NCBI GenBank assembly: GCA_013350335.1
Contig: CM023540.1
Location: forward strand, 34,121,925 to 34,185,924
Length of the DNA stretch: 64,000 nt
Source of the DNA: Chimonanthus salicifolius
Lineage: Eukaryota > Streptophyta > Magnoliopsida > Laurales > Calycanthaceae
Direction of reading: 5' to 3'
The notes beneath the pieces are model-generated. The model was given only the letters and a program-made list of their open reading frames with translations, was not told the origin of the DNA and ran no database searches. The translations under genes were made by a program, and so were the position numbers. Numbering within the stretch: the first letter of the stretch is position 1; each line of letters starts with the position of its first letter. Positions 45,859-57,839 of this stretch are shown piece after piece.

Positions 45859-47593
45859 TGATGAGTACAAAATAAATACATATTTTACTCCTAATTTAGT
45901 ATTGTTAGTACCCATTTTATTTAATTTTATCTAATTAGTATAATTTTGTGTTTTGAAGGTTTAAAAGTGAGGATGACAGAAAAAATGCTTAAATATAAAG
46001 CCTGGGCCCATTATGAGTTATTATGAACCTTAAGCCCAATCATTAAGCCCATTAAGAAAAGCCCATGAAGAAATCCACATGTGTGAATACTATTTCCATT
46101 ATCTCAAGAGGAAATTCGAAATTTAGAAGTCAATATAAGAGGATTTTTGAATTTGGCAAGTGGATTAAGGAAAGAGAGAAAATAAGGAAGGGAGAAAAAT
46201 AACGAGGGTTTGATAAATGTTCGGTATTTTGGTCATAAATTTCTACTACAATATCCGATTTGTTTGATTCTTTTTGCGTTAGAAAGAAGACTTCAAGAGT
46301 TACAACTTTATAGTTTACAACTTTTTCTGATTCGGACATTAACAAGGTCAAAACTGAGCTGCAAAATGATATATGTGTAAAAAAGGGATTTTGCACCCAC
46401 TTTCCTTATACAAATTTAGCTCCTTGCCTCTTTTAAGTCATTCCATATTTAGCACAAATCAAATCCGTCCTCCATGTATCCCTTGCTTTATTTAAATCTT
46501 TGAATCCAATCCATTCATTCCACCTCCTTTCATCTATAAATACTAGCCCTCTCCCATTGAGAAAACTGAACTTGGGCATTGAAGAAAAGGAGAGGAGAGG
46601 AAGAAGAGGAGGAGAAAGACTGTGGAATTTTCAATCCATATTGGGTTCTAAGGTTGGTGGATTTTGATTTCCATTGTATTTTTCTTATGTCTTTATTCCA
46701 AAATTTCATTGTATTATAATTCTTAATTCAAATTTTATTAATAAAGGAGAGGTGGGTTTATTTAGAATCATGGTCGTCCAATTATTTAATTTATGTATGA
46801 TGAGAGTTTGATTTTGTTTTTATTCTTTTTATAATTTTATGATTGAAATTATTTGAAGAGATTCGAGGAGAATGGATGAAATATTTAAGATAGATAAAAC
46901 TTATTTTTCTGATTCAAGGCTCTTTTAAAGAGTGGATGAAATATTTGGATTTGGAATTATAAGTTGAAATTTTATCTAGACTAAGGCTTGAATTGAATTT
47001 TCTTAACATAATGGATTTTATAATTATTATAATCAGAATTTTAATAGATGAAGAATTTGAGTGCATGATTAATAATTTAAGTGAGCTCCATATTCTAGGC
47101 CTTGATATTATTTTTAAAATGTGGAACATAAAGCCTCTATAATTCTTTGACCCAGTTCCACTGTAAATATGTACATAGGTAGTTTAGGTGTTTTAAATTT
47201 TATTTTTGTTTATAAATCCAAAAACTCGTGAAATTGATGAACTAGGTTGGAAATAATTTAATTGCATCTTAATTCTGTATTTTAAATTAGATTGAGATTG
47301 TTTATATTTTTATATTAATTCCACCATCTTAATTAAAATTAGTTAAATTGTTAGATTCTATGTTTAAATTTAGAATGTTTCTAAATTAAGATTAAAATTC
47401 ATAGATTAGATTAACAATTCCACGTTCATGATTTATCTCCATGTTTCTCAAACTTCTTAAAATATATAATTCAATGGTGTATTTTCATGGATATATTTTC
47501 CTAAGTTCCGATGGGTTCGACCTCGCACTTAATCGCTATACTATGTAAATGGTTCATGCGCTTGCGAGTTATAAATTTAAAATTTGCACAACA
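45859..47593 (+). mobile_element. Nested long solo LTR, tgatgagtac family
   Basis: It starts TGATGAGTACAAAATAAATA and ends aaatttgcacaaca, with the 'gatgggttcgacctcgcactt' block near 47510 that is typical of long plant LTR 3' regions. It interrupts the minus-strand LTR. A TSD is not visible (atctc before, gttac after), so the right border may be off by some bases. The first half is duplicated at 39829-40840. It is non-coding. Confidence 0.6.
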
Positions 47594-48216
47594 GTTACTG
47601 TTCAAACAACACATAAGTGCACAATCAATATACATAACAAATACGTACACATACGTAGTATTTGGAAATCATATGTTTTCGCACAAAATATCGAGGGTTC
47701 ATGGAATTGAGTCTCCTACTTAGTTTCTATCATTTTTAAATTATCATAATCCACAATATAATAATAAATAAAAAGGGGCTCAGTCCAAAGCTCATATTGT
47801 CTTCTGGACATTGACCAGATTGACTTATTGAGTTAGGTCTAGATCTTCGGGTCACTTCTCGGTTGTCTTCTGGATAGGACCAGATTTGACATTTTGAGTT
47901 AGGCCTCGAGGTCACCCAGTGCACGACTATATAGTGTCTGCCTGAAAGTGAATCACTCAGTGCCCGACCAATATGGTCGGCCTGGAAGCGGATATAATAG
48001 TATTTACACTATAAGTAATAAGAAAAGAGGGTTAGTACAATTTTAATTAACAAAATGGGGTACTAACATCACATCAAATAATCTAACAAAATTTTAATTT
48101 TTTTTTAATAAAATAATAATATTTATTTATTCAATCATTTAATTTTATATATATATATATATTTTCAAAGGGAACCAACATCACAAACATAAGTATCAGC
48201 ATAATCTAAAAAAAAA

Positions 48217-48219
<3 letters not shown>

Positions 48220-48282
<63 letters not shown>
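48220..48282. repeat. (TA)n microsatellite
   Basis: About 31 TA units are followed by a T-run. The minus-strand frame through it is not a gene. Confidence 0.95.
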
Positions 48283-48298
<16 letters not shown>

Positions 48299-49967
48299 CT
48301 TTTCTTCTTCGTCCCGTTCACTGTCTGCAACAAACAGTGAATGGCTAAAAAACGAATTCGAAAATGGGGGCTTCCCGGATTCAGTTTTTATATCTGACCG
48401 GTTCGATGGATTCCTCCGGGAGTCCTCTTTCCATAGGGAGATGTTTGGAGTATTGAAACTTAGTAAGCCATCCGATCTTAGCACCGAAAGCTTACTGGTA
48501 CGAGAAACCCATGGATTTCCTTAGACTTTGAAACTAGATTTCTTGCTCAAAACAGGGTCAAATTCAGATTTTCTTAATTCTAGACTGAATGCAATTTGAA
48601 AAGGAATGCAATGGTTACCTTTAATTGAGTTCCTGGGCTAAAATCCGGTCTTTTGAAAATTTTTCCTAAAAGTTACGGTTACTGAAAACAGAGAAAAACA
48701 AGGGTCGGCCGGTTGGTTTTCAGCTGGACTGAGAGAGACAGAAAGAGAGGAAAGGTTTGCTGGGAGTTTGATCTGAAGGAGAGACTTCCTTTTATAGAAA
48801 AATCGGCCAGGAAAAGGGGCAAACCGGCCACCGCATGCGGTACCTGGTGACCCCCCAAACAGTAACAATTTGGGGTTGCAGATCAGCCCTCTTGAATTTC
48901 TGTTTTTTGCAATTTAGTCCCTATTTTTATAAAACGGGATTTTTAACTTAAAACATAATTTCAAAGGCTCAAAATTTTAATCCAACCTTACCGATAGGTT
49001 GGGTTTTAAAAATCTTAATCACCATAAAAATTTTGGAATTTAACTCTCACTAAAAACCATTTATTTAAAAAAAAAAATACAATTTAATACTATTTACTTA
49101 AATAAACAAATGTTAAATAAATCATTTTAGAAATCTCATTTTGAGGTGAAATGGAATAACTAGACCATACTTAAAATGGTCTAATACAAAATACTAGTTT
49201 CAAAATTTATTTTATTTTCAAAACCCTTTAAAATAATTAATACTCCCTTTCGGGGTTTTGACGGGCAGATTTAAAATACCATTTTCTGAAAATAAAATTA
49301 TTTTTAAATCAGAAATACAAATCCTTTATTTAGGAAAACATTATTTACTAATAATAATCACATATCAACAAAATTTATAAAATAAATATAACAAGCGGTA
49401 AATTACCAAAATGCCCCTCCAGCTGAACGAGCTGGATCACTGAGCTCACGAGCTCGGATTGGGTCCCAACTGAGCTTCCCTCGAAGCCTAACCGTAATTT
49501 CCGAGATTAACCGGTTAAACATGAATTATTAAGCTAAAACACACCTAATATGGGCAGGGTATTACACCACTTATGTTGCTGACTTGTGATAAGAATTATA
49601 TACTCATTGGGCTGGTTAGCTCACCCATTACCTTTCAAGTACCCCGATCGCGGAGGGGCCGTGCAGGCCCTTTGAGTAAGCACCTGGGTAGGAGCAGTAG
49701 CACTTAAAGATTTATGTTCATGTTTATGTTCTAAACTTGGAAACTCTAGTTGTATGAGCTTTTTATTCATGCTTGTTCGGATGACTGTATAATTATGTTC
49801 AATTAATCAAATGTCGTTTGTTATGCTTCTTGACTTTTTTGAACTTGTGATTTGTGAGCGGGAGGTTGTACCCGTTTTCAAAAAAAAATTTGACCCGATA
49901 ACTGTCTTTTACGATTTTTTAGATGTTTCGGAGATAAAGCGTCTGTAGCGAGACGGGGCGTTACAGT

Positions 49968-49979
49968 TGGTATCAGAGC
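49968..49979 (+). other. Retrotransposon primer-binding site
   Basis: tggtatcagagc lies two bases after the LTR end. It is the standard plant match to the 3' end of initiator Met-tRNA, used to prime reverse transcription. It fixes the orientation of the outer LTR as plus and its identity as a 5' LTR. Confidence 0.85.
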
Positions 49980-50139
49980 ACGGTTCAACTCTCGGACTGT
50001 GCATGGGTCAGAGTTAGAGGTGATGATGATTGGATAATAAGTTCCTCCCCTATGTGATATGGTAGATGGAACCGGGTTATGGGGTAGTGCGTAGGCACCC
50101 TAAGTTGTGTGGTGTGCTAGATGCGTTTATTCTCATTCT

Positions 50140-50787
50140 TAGAATAGTGTCTCCTCAACATTTATTCTCCATTCCAATCTCTCCATCATGCATGTGAAAG
50201 AACCCACTCCCAATGGCTAAAGTGTATATCTTCCCTTGTTATATATATTTGTTGGTATAAATTTAAATATTTGAATTTTAATACTGATTTTGTTTAGAAA
50301 ACAATTCAGATAGTTTTCCATCAATTTTTGAAATTATTTTAATATATGGATCAATTATGGATAATACATGGTGTTTAAATATTTTTTCTAGTAGATGAAA
50401 TTTAAGAAATCTGTATAAATAAATAGGGAGAAAGTCTCTTTCTTGTGAAATTATAATTTGTTTACAAAAAATCTGAAAAAAAATTGTGCTTAAAACCGCT
50501 CATTCCTGAACTTTCTTTGCTATAGGGATTAAAGACTACATTTTTATGAATACCCTTTCATTTCTCGAAAGATTAAAATTAAATTTTGTCATATTTCCAA
50601 ACAATATTAGAGACACTGTAGTGATTAAGTTTTTATGTTTATTGAAGAGCATTCAAATCTTCAATAATGGAATATACAAATGCACCGTTGATTACTCATT
50701 ACAGTCAGACTCTGGAGTCTGGACTATATATTATAGACCACTACTTGGTCATGTGAATGTGCACAAGAGTTTGGTTTTCTCGAGATG
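50140..50787 (+). promoter_or_regulatory. Orphan lectin promoter O1 and exon 1
   Basis: Family upstream sequence (compare 34100-34740) leads to 'ttcaataatggaatatacaaatgcaccg', TATA at about 50724-50733, and gaccactacttggtcatg. Exon 1 ends in ctcgagATG (50785-50787) followed by gtatac, so start and donor are intact. Intron 1 runs only to about 50870, where a second promoter begins. No exon 2 belongs to it directly. Confidence 0.6.
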
Positions 50788-50870
50788 GTATACTTCCTCC
50801 TCAAGCTCTTATTTTTAAGAATGTTATTTATTTAAGTTTATTTTCAATTATCTGTTAATTGAGATATTCT

Positions 50871-51400
50871 CATCTAAAAATGTTTCACAACCTGGATCAT
50901 TAAGTGTCCTATCAACAAAAGAAAGAAGCTTGCTTTTGAAATGCCTTGCCCACTAAGATAAGGCATGGAAAGAAAAAGAAGTAAAAGATAAAAGAAAAAG
51001 CAAGATTCTCCGACTTTATATCACATCAACAAAAATTGTGTCTTCCATTTTAATAAAGGGCAGATGAAGATATCTAAGACTTGGATGGTCTGGAGTCTGG
51101 ACTGTGGACTTATATAAAGTAGGCCACTGATTGATCATGTGAAATGTTGCAGAGGAGCTAAGTTATCTGACAGACTGAAAGATTTTATTAAAAATGGTAT
51201 ACTTCCTCCTCCTCGACTTATTTTTAAAATTTTTTTTTTTCCAATAAATATTGGTTGAGTTATTCTCACTTCACCTTTTTTTGACTTCGGGTATTTACAT
51301 CTAACATATTTTTATTGTTACATATGATTAGAGACATGGCATTTTTGAGATAAAATCTCAGGGGTCGCATGCAAAGTAAGGTTTTAGAGGTCCTAGCAGC
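50871..51400 (+). promoter_or_regulatory. Orphan lectin promoter O2 and exon 1
   Basis: The block is a copy of 60-470 and of 30970-31480. TATA is at 51109-51119 (cttatataaag), and exon 1 ends in taaaaATG (51194-51196) with a gtatac donor. Intron 1 stops near 51340-51395 and the sequence jumps to the region that lies 3' of gene J (about 32811), so exons 2 and 3 have been deleted. With O1 it forms a tandem pair of promoters. The next lectin exon on this strand is in gene P, 1.5 kb further. Confidence 0.6.
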
Positions 51401-51476
51401 ACGGAATGATCGTATGAATTTGTAAGAAATGCATGTGGATAACTTTTTGTTCCTTGTGTACTGCCTCTTTAATCTG

Positions 51477-51683
51477 TGTGAAAATTAGAGATGAGATTGT
51501 GGTGGTATCTCTCCCTGTATATTAAGGAGAGACCATCAATTTTATTATATAGAGAAAAGAGAATTACATATATGGAAAGTAAATCAAATAAAATAGAAAA
51601 AATCTTAAATGGAGAAATATAATTTATAGAAGATCTAAATATATCTTAAGATAAATATAATTATATCTTAATAGATTCTAACA
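51477..51683. mobile_element. Small solo LTR
   Basis: A 207-bp insertion begins TGTGAAAATTAGAGATG and ends gattctaaca. It interrupts sequence that is continuous at 32880-32900 and 60605-60620. The flanks atctg (51472-51476) and atccg (51684-51688) fit a 5-bp TSD with one change. 'ctccctgtatattaaggagaga' is an internal short hairpin. A related fragment is at 13692. It has no coding capacity and is probably from a small Copia-like element. Confidence 0.75.
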
Positions 51684-51699
51684 ATCCGATATGATAATT

Positions 51700-52090
51700 T
51701 TTCTTTATTTTCTCTGTCTATTTCTTGTGGTCCAAACTCGTTTCAACCAAGACCATATGAAATTGGGTCAAGTTAATTGGGGTTTTGAGACCTAACAGTT
51801 GTCTAAATGGGCTCAGACCCTAATTGATGCAAGTGGACTCCTACTTGAGTAGGAATGGGTCCAATAGATTATTTCCCAATCGTTGCTGTTATTGGTGGCA
51901 AAAGTTATGCATTCAGACAAAAATATCTTTTTGGCAAAGTTAATTTCGTCTTTACCTTATGGAATACATCTAAATTTCTTTATGGATGAGTATACGTGAA
52001 TTTGAAATGGTTGAAAATATATGAGTTACATTTTGTGAATAGTGGATTGATTTAGATTAAGAATCAAAGATCAAGTAACTAATGGACTTT
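51700..52090. repeat. Third copy of J/S downstream block
   Basis: Matches 33245-33575 and 60955-61280 ('atgaaattgggtcaagttaattgggg', 'gcattcagacaaaaatatc'). Non-coding. Confidence 0.7.
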
Positions 52091-52094
52091 CATA

Positions 52095-52585
52095 TTATCT
52101 TTGATTTTGCATGCATGCGTCAAACTTTAATCTTTGGAATTTGGACAGTAGAAAAGTTTACATGTTTCCAGGGAAAATAATAGAGTGGGAAAAGCCATTG
52201 ATGTGTTTGGGAACTGGTATTTTCGGAACCATAAAAAGAAGATTTTGAATACAATTTTGAGAATAAACAACAGATCCCAACGTACATTCATGCATGCAGT
52301 TAATAAGTCTCTTTAAATCAAATTTGTTCTTTCTCTCACTAAATTTAATCTACGTCTCTTCCAATTCTTTCGAGATATGGAAACTGGAACGTCATTATGT
52401 GGTAGTTCTGGGGCAGTGATTATGTTTATCGAAGAGCCTTCAACAGTGGACCATGCATGCACCATTGATCACACTCAACTTGGACATCAAAGACTTGTAG
52501 GGTCTGGACTATAAATAGTAGGCCATTTCGAAGGTTAAATTTCTCAAAGTTTTCTAATCAGATTTCAGTCGGACCATTATCAGGT
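52095..52585 (+). promoter_or_regulatory. Promoter and 5' exon of gene P
   Basis: Complete family upstream region: 'cagatcccaacgtacattc', 'ctacgtctcttccaattc', 'gtttatcgaagagccttcaac', 'catgcatgcaccattgatc', 'gggtctggact', TATA at 52509-52518 (tataaatag) and gtaggcca. The first exon is non-coding and probably ends at 'ccattatcag' (about 52581) before gtttgt. The arrangement is type 2: the ATG lies in exon 2. Confidence 0.6.
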
Positions 52586-52857
52586 TTGTTAGTTCTTCTG
52601 CATCACCACATAACTTGGATGATCCAAGTGTACTTCTTCGTATGATGTGACAAGTTAGAATAAGTTCATGTGCCTGCATCACCATCCAAGTTTTTATCTT
52701 ATTTTTAGCTTTTTTGCCTCTTACTCTCTGTTTCCATTTCTGCTGCAGTCACAAATTTTTAAAAAGAAATTTTCTGTTGTAACTAGAATCAAAATATTAT
52801 TATATGAAAAAATTCATATGTGTTTCTGTTACTTGCTATTTTGTTTTTGATCATCAG

Positions 52858-55211
52858 AGTCTTGATAGCATGGAAGAAATACTGATGAAGATTGGGCCGA
52901 AAGGGAACTGTAAAGGAAATTGTTGGGAAGAAGGTGGTCTTGGCATGGTATCAAGTCTTTATATCTTTCATAGCAACGACCGCATCAACTCCATTCAAGT
53001 TGCATATAAAGAGAATCCCTCCGACGGAAATGTTAATTTGTCAGCCAGGCATGGTGGTTCAGATGTTGATTATTTTGATGCGGTAATGAGAAGTTCATAG
53101 TCATTACAAGTTCATATATTATCTTTCTCTTTTCTTTTTTAAAAAGTAACTTTTAGTTTCTTAGATTGATAGCTTTAGTGTATTTTTTGCAACTCATGAC
53201 CTTAAGATACATGTCAACCTCAAAATCAGAGCCGTCTGGACGATAGGTGAGTCAGCCTACCTCCTTAGGCCCCCGATTCACAAGCTCGTACTCCTTACCC
53301 TAGGGCAAGGGTAAGGCGATCAAGGCCTCTTTTTTAAGGCCCCAAACGCAAGCTTTTGTCATCCTCTCATAGAGGAGCGGCAACGGCAACGGTGGCTAGG
53401 GTTTTGAGGGTTAATACCGTTAGCAGAGAGAGGGGTGAGGGAGGATGGGAGATGATATGATAAAATATGGATTTCTTTAGACAGAAGTTCTTACAAAATC
53501 ACACGAGAGTTTTAATTAGCTCTCTCGTGAGCACCCTTTTAGTGATTTTTTTTTAAAACATTACCCGGGTTTTAAAGATTTAAAGATTATTTTTTTATAT
53601 CTCATTTATTCTATTTATGGGAGGCAGAAAATTTGACCCAATAAAATATGGTTATCTAGATTAGTTAAATGGGAAAATTCAATTCATTTTTAAGGTTTTT
53701 CATTTGATATAAATTTATAAAATGGTAATTCAAATAAAAAGTAATTATATGATTATTTGTTGTCTATTTATAATTTTATAATGATATTAAGAAATTGTAA
53801 TAGATTTATATACTGTAGAATTTTGGTATTTGAGTAGGTTTATTTTTTAATTAAACCCTTGAACTCGTCAAATTCGACATACATTAATACATCTGAACAC
53901 ATATAAGATATAATAGCCTACCAGAGCAACCCATGCTAAATTTTTATTATGATTTTACAAAAAGTCATAAAAGTGAATCGACTTTCAGTCTATTTAACCA
54001 TTATATATATAACAAAAATACAACTGGAGTATTTTTTTGCTTTTTTTAATTATTTTAAGATGATTTATAACAAAATAATGTTGAATTAAAATTATATGTG
54101 GTAAAGCGAAAGTAGATAAAAAAATTGAACTTAAAATTCAATTTTTAATCACTTGATTTTACTTGTAAAAGTCATATTTTATTTTTTCATAAAAAACATT
54201 GTTTACATTAAATTTTATTCTAACTCATCAATTAAACATTAATTAATAATTTACTATTGTTTATAATATAATATTCATAGCATAAGTTTGACTGGATTTG
54301 ACCACGGTTGAATTTGGTTGGACCAAGGACGGTTTGCTAGCATTGTCAGTAACAATTTCTTCAAAAGAAAGAAGTTTTAAAAACTAAAATTGATAAAATC
54401 TTATCTACAATCAGCAATGTGACAAGAAAGATTCTGTGAATTAGCCATATTATTAAATGAAAATGATTTTTTAACAAAATTTGAATACAAAAATTTAATT
54501 AATAATTTTACATTTCAAAAAGTAAGAAAAATAGATTTTTGATAAATTATTTTTATTATATATAATTATTTTTTAATTAAATATTACTTATAATATTGTG
54601 TTAAATATCAAGAAGGCTCTATTTAAAATTTTTGCTTTAAGCCTCAACTTGTGTCGAAAGTACTCTGCTGAAAGTGCTCTGCTCAAAATACAGGTCAATG
54701 GGATTGACCATTGGCAAATTCTGTTTCAATTGCCAAACACACAATATTTTCACATGTTTGCCTTGGTTTTTTGCAGATTCAGTTGAGTGGAGATGAAAGT
54801 ATTGTTTGTGTGAGCGGGTATTATAATTTTCTAAGGATAATGTCTCTCTCTTTTACTATAAAGAATGCAGTAAGTGGCGAATGCAAGACTTTTGGACTAT
54901 TTGGTAAAGAGGATGGCACCCATTTTAGCTTCCGAATGGATTGTGGCATGTTTGGTGGATTTCATGGATATTCTGATAATGAATATCTTCGTGCCATTGG
55001 TGTTTATGTTAGACCATATGTAAAGACCAACAACGCTCTCAAGCCTGACTTTGAATCAAAAAAGAGAGACGATGCTCATATCGTATACACTTCAACCACT
55101 CTAGATCTGTTGATTAAGATTCTAAACGATTTACGTAAGTCTCTGCCTCATAAAACCACACCATCTTCGTCTCATATCACAGGTAACCTTCTTGCTTTCT
55201 TTGTTTCATAA
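52858..55211 (+). CDS. Lectin gene P with Copia-derived tail
   Basis: Exon 2 (52858-53082, ATG at 52870) reads MEEILMKIGPKGNCKGNCWE, then INSIQVAY and LSARHGG. Exon 3 starts at 54777 after a tttgcag acceptor and reads IQLSGDESIVCVSGYY, LSFTIKN, FGLFGKEDG, FGGFHGYSDN and YLRAIGVYVRP. Instead of ending, the frame continues for about 50 more residues into sequence of a Copia retrotransposon (SKKRDDAHI ... SSSHITGNLLAFFVS) before a stop at 55211. The joined product would be about 215 residues: a full jacalin domain with a foreign tail. Intron 2 is 1.69 kb because a hAT element inserted in it. All splice sites look intact. Whether it is expressed is unknown. Confidence 0.7.
53226..54655. mobile_element. 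Decayed hAT element in intron 2 of P
   Basis: The left end is cagagccgtctggac, as in the element at 40921. On the other side, 54598-54655 resembles the subterminal part of that element in inverted orientation (aaggctctatttaaaat ... gcctcaacttgtg). A transposase relic of the dimerisation region lies at 54360-54480 (RSFKKLKLIKSYL after frame correction). The right terminal repeat is degraded and no TSD was found. An inner repeat end at 54288-54355 matches 23150-23220. Confidence 0.55.
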
Positions 55212-55830
55212 TATAATGGTTATTTTTATATTATTGATTCTGGAGCCACTGACCATATGGCTAATTCTCCTTCTTCCGTGTCTGATTTTTCTATATTGTC
55301 CTGTAAACACGATGTGTCTCTAGCCAATGGATTTATGGTTCCTGTGGCCGACATTGATCTCTTCAAATAGGGTTCCTTCTACTGCTCTAGTTGTTCTTTC
55401 TTTTCCAACACAACTCTTCTCTGTTGGAAAACTTATTAATGTTTTAAACTGTGTTATTTTCTCTCCTAACTCTGTCGTCTTTCAGAACCGAGCGTTGATG
55501 AAGATGATTGTTGAAGGCACGTATTCCAATAGTCTATACATATTACCTTCTCCTAATAAGGTCTATCATGCCAAGAGCTTTGTAAAGGGTCACCTACTGC
55601 ACCAACGGCTTGGACACCCTTCAAGTCGTATTTTGTCTTATCTTTTTCCGTCTGCTTCTATTCTGTCTACTGTTTGTGATGTTTGTCAATTTTCAAAACA
55701 ATTACGATTAACATTTGTTTCTTCGAATTCTACGTCTAGTGCTTGTTTTGAACTAATTCATTCTAATACATGGAGTGCTCCAATTACTTCTTATGACGAG
55801 TTTAAAATACTTTGTGTTGTTCATTGATAA
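55020..55830 (+). mobile_element. Copia polyprotein fragment
   Basis: The order of domains is that of a Ty1/Copia polyprotein. The end of gag comes first. Then the aspartic protease motif reads YIIDSGATDHMANSPSS near 55235-55275. Next is the gag-pre-integrase region, LYILPSPNKVYHAK and HLLHQRLGHPSSRILSYL near 55540-55650, with CDVCQFSK, the HHCC-type zinc motif at the start of integrase. There are several frame changes and stops. Integrase core, reverse transcriptase and LTRs are absent. The fragment is fused to the end of lectin exon 3, so it arrived by truncated insertion or recombination. Confidence 0.85.
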
Positions 55831-55946
55831 TTGCACACGTGTTACTTGTTTATATTTACTTAAATAAAAAACAGAGGTGTTACCTGCTTTCAACAATTTC
55901 TACAACATTGATCGATCCCTAATTTCATGCCAAGATTAAAAAATAA

Positions 55947-56140
55947 TACTCCCTCCGTCCCATTTTAATAGTCTCATTTGAAATATTTGTATTTTTTAAG
56001 GAACTCTCTATATAAGCCTAGCATTCATGTGATCTCATCTATTTTCAACATATTTTGTACTACACAAATACAAATGAGACAACTATTTTGGGACAATTTT
56101 AAAATCCATATAGGACAATTAATTTGGGACAGAGGGAGTA
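55947..56140. mobile_element. Stowaway-type MITE
   Basis: TA followed by CTCCCTCCGTCCCATTT at the left and ttgggacagagggag followed by TA at the right, 194 bp in all. These ends are the classical Stowaway/mariner form found throughout angiosperms. It is non-coding. Confidence 0.88.
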
Positions 56141-56996
56141 AGTTTTTTTTTTATTTGAGTTTACTAAAAGATAGAAAGACCATAAAAGGATTAAAGGAAG
56201 GGATAAAGGAAGACATCATGATAGGGTTAAATATAGAAGTAATACTAAAAATGCGGACGTTACATAAATAAGATTTGATATTTGATGATAATGGTATAAT
56301 TTAGATATTAAAATCAACAATTAATTTCTTTAACATTTGAATTAGATGAATGCACATGACCTTTAATCGAGTTTTAATAGTGGAAACCTTTATACATAAA
56401 AATTAAATATAGAGAGACATGGATTATGCCACCTATCAACAATTAAATTCATGTCATCTTAAGATAAGATAAGTATGGGATATTAAATCCCTCACCGATT
56501 ACTTGAGAGAAAGAGGGAGAAAAACCGTCACCCATTCAACAATAAGTGATTTCCTTGTTCCTATATCATGAAATTCTTTATTGGTAAAAGAATATCATGA
56601 TAAATAGATTTTTCCTAATATTATTCTTCCATCTCCGAGGCATTAAAAAAAATTCTGATATTTATAAATTTTAACGTTAATCCTAAAATATTATAATCGA
56701 AAAGTTACAGATAAATTAATCTTTTGAATGTAAGAAAGCTTTTCATGTTTCCAAGAAAAATAAACGAGGTAAGAGTCACAGAAGTGATTCGAAACTGATA
56801 TTTTTGAAATCATAAAATGTCGGTTTTCAATACAAATTTCCGAAGAAAGAATAGATCCTAGCATTCATTCATGCATGCAGTTAATGAGAGTCCCTGATAA
56901 TCAAATTTCTGCTTACTCTCACTAAATTTAATCCACTTCTCTTTAGCAATTTTTTCGAGATATGGAAAGTCATAATGTTCGTGTTCTGGGGCAAAT
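56141..56996 (+). promoter_or_regulatory. Truncated lectin promoter Q
   Basis: From about 56700 to 56996 the sequence repeats the distal promoter of gene P (aagcttttcatgtttccaag, 'catgcatgcagttaatgag', 'ttctggggca'). It is cut off before the TATA region. 56141-56700 is AT-rich with nothing recognised. Confidence 0.5.
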
Positions 56997-57786
56997 GGAA
57001 ATGGGAATGGGAATAGACTTCGAATAGTTGTAGGAATTGAAGGTAGACCTTTTGGGGCGGTCGTTGACTTGAAGAGGCATGGGATTAGGAACACGCGCCA
57101 CCAATGACAGCGTAGGATGACTGATTGTTTGCTCAGGGAAATCGACGTGGGTGGTCATATATGGCTCGTTATGTCACTAAACGTAGTCAGTTATATAATT
57201 AAATAATATTTTTTTTTATGACATGGCTGACTATAATTTTTAGCCAGCCTCGTCATACGGTATAGTGTTAACTAGAATGAATACTGTTTAATATTTTTTT
57301 TTTTTTTTTTATGTACATTTTTTAAACAAATTTAAAAGAAAATAAATATAAAGACATTATATATTTTTTCACAAGTAATTAAATAAATTAACAAAACATA
57401 TATATTTTCTCACAAGTAATTAAATAAATTAAAAAACATAAATTAAAGAGAATATTTTTAGAAATGTAATTTTTCATATGGTTTGCGATGAATAAAATAT
57501 TATTTTTAATATTTTTGTTTCTCAATAACTATAATTTTAATTTTTTGTACGAAATAATTTTAATTTTTTGTTTCTCATATATTTTGTTTACAAATGTAAA
57601 GGAAAAAAAATCAAAAGATAAAGAGTTATTTTTTATTTTTTGTATAAAAAATAAAATAATAAAGTAAAAAAAAAAATTATTTGCCCTAATATACAAATTA
57701 TACCAAAAAATAAAACATAAAATCTAAAATAATCAAATAAATAAAGAAAAAGAGAAAATCAAAAAAATCAAAAACTATATACAAGT

Positions 57787-57839
<53 letters not shown>

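Larger units (their letters stand above)
44833..49566 (-). mobile_element. Nested solo LTR, minus strand
   Basis: On the minus strand this begins TGTAATACCCTGCCCATA and ends gtcggggtgtaaca (complement of tgttacaccccgac at 44833). It is flanked by perfect 5-bp repeats ccact (44828-44832 and 49567-49571) inside the outer LTR, so it inserted later. Without the further insertion at 45859-47593 it is about 3.0 kb, matching the long LTRs of Gypsy chromoviruses. There is no internal domain, hence a solo LTR. Confidence 0.8.
42558..49965 (+). mobile_element. Gypsy-like 5' LTR with nested insertions
   Basis: The LTR begins TGTAATGTCCCAGCCC and ends gacggggcgttaca. It is followed by the primer-binding site tggtatcagagc (49968-49979), complementary to initiator Met-tRNA. 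Net of the insertion at 44833-49566 its length is about 2.7 kb, a size seen in chromovirus-type Gypsy elements. A promoter (cttataaatcc, 42859) is followed by a C/T-rich transcribed leader. Proline-, serine- and phenylalanine-rich frames at 42919-43643 are this leader, not genes. Leader sequence continues to about 50140, after which lectin flank resumes. No gag or pol and no 3' LTR are in the window, so the element is truncated. Confidence 0.75.

Noticed and set aside
52892..53086. Second frame inside exon 2 of gene P
   Set aside because: It is the +1 shadow of the lectin exon. The same holds for 20413-20649, 20528-20782, 32102-32329 and 59877-60098.
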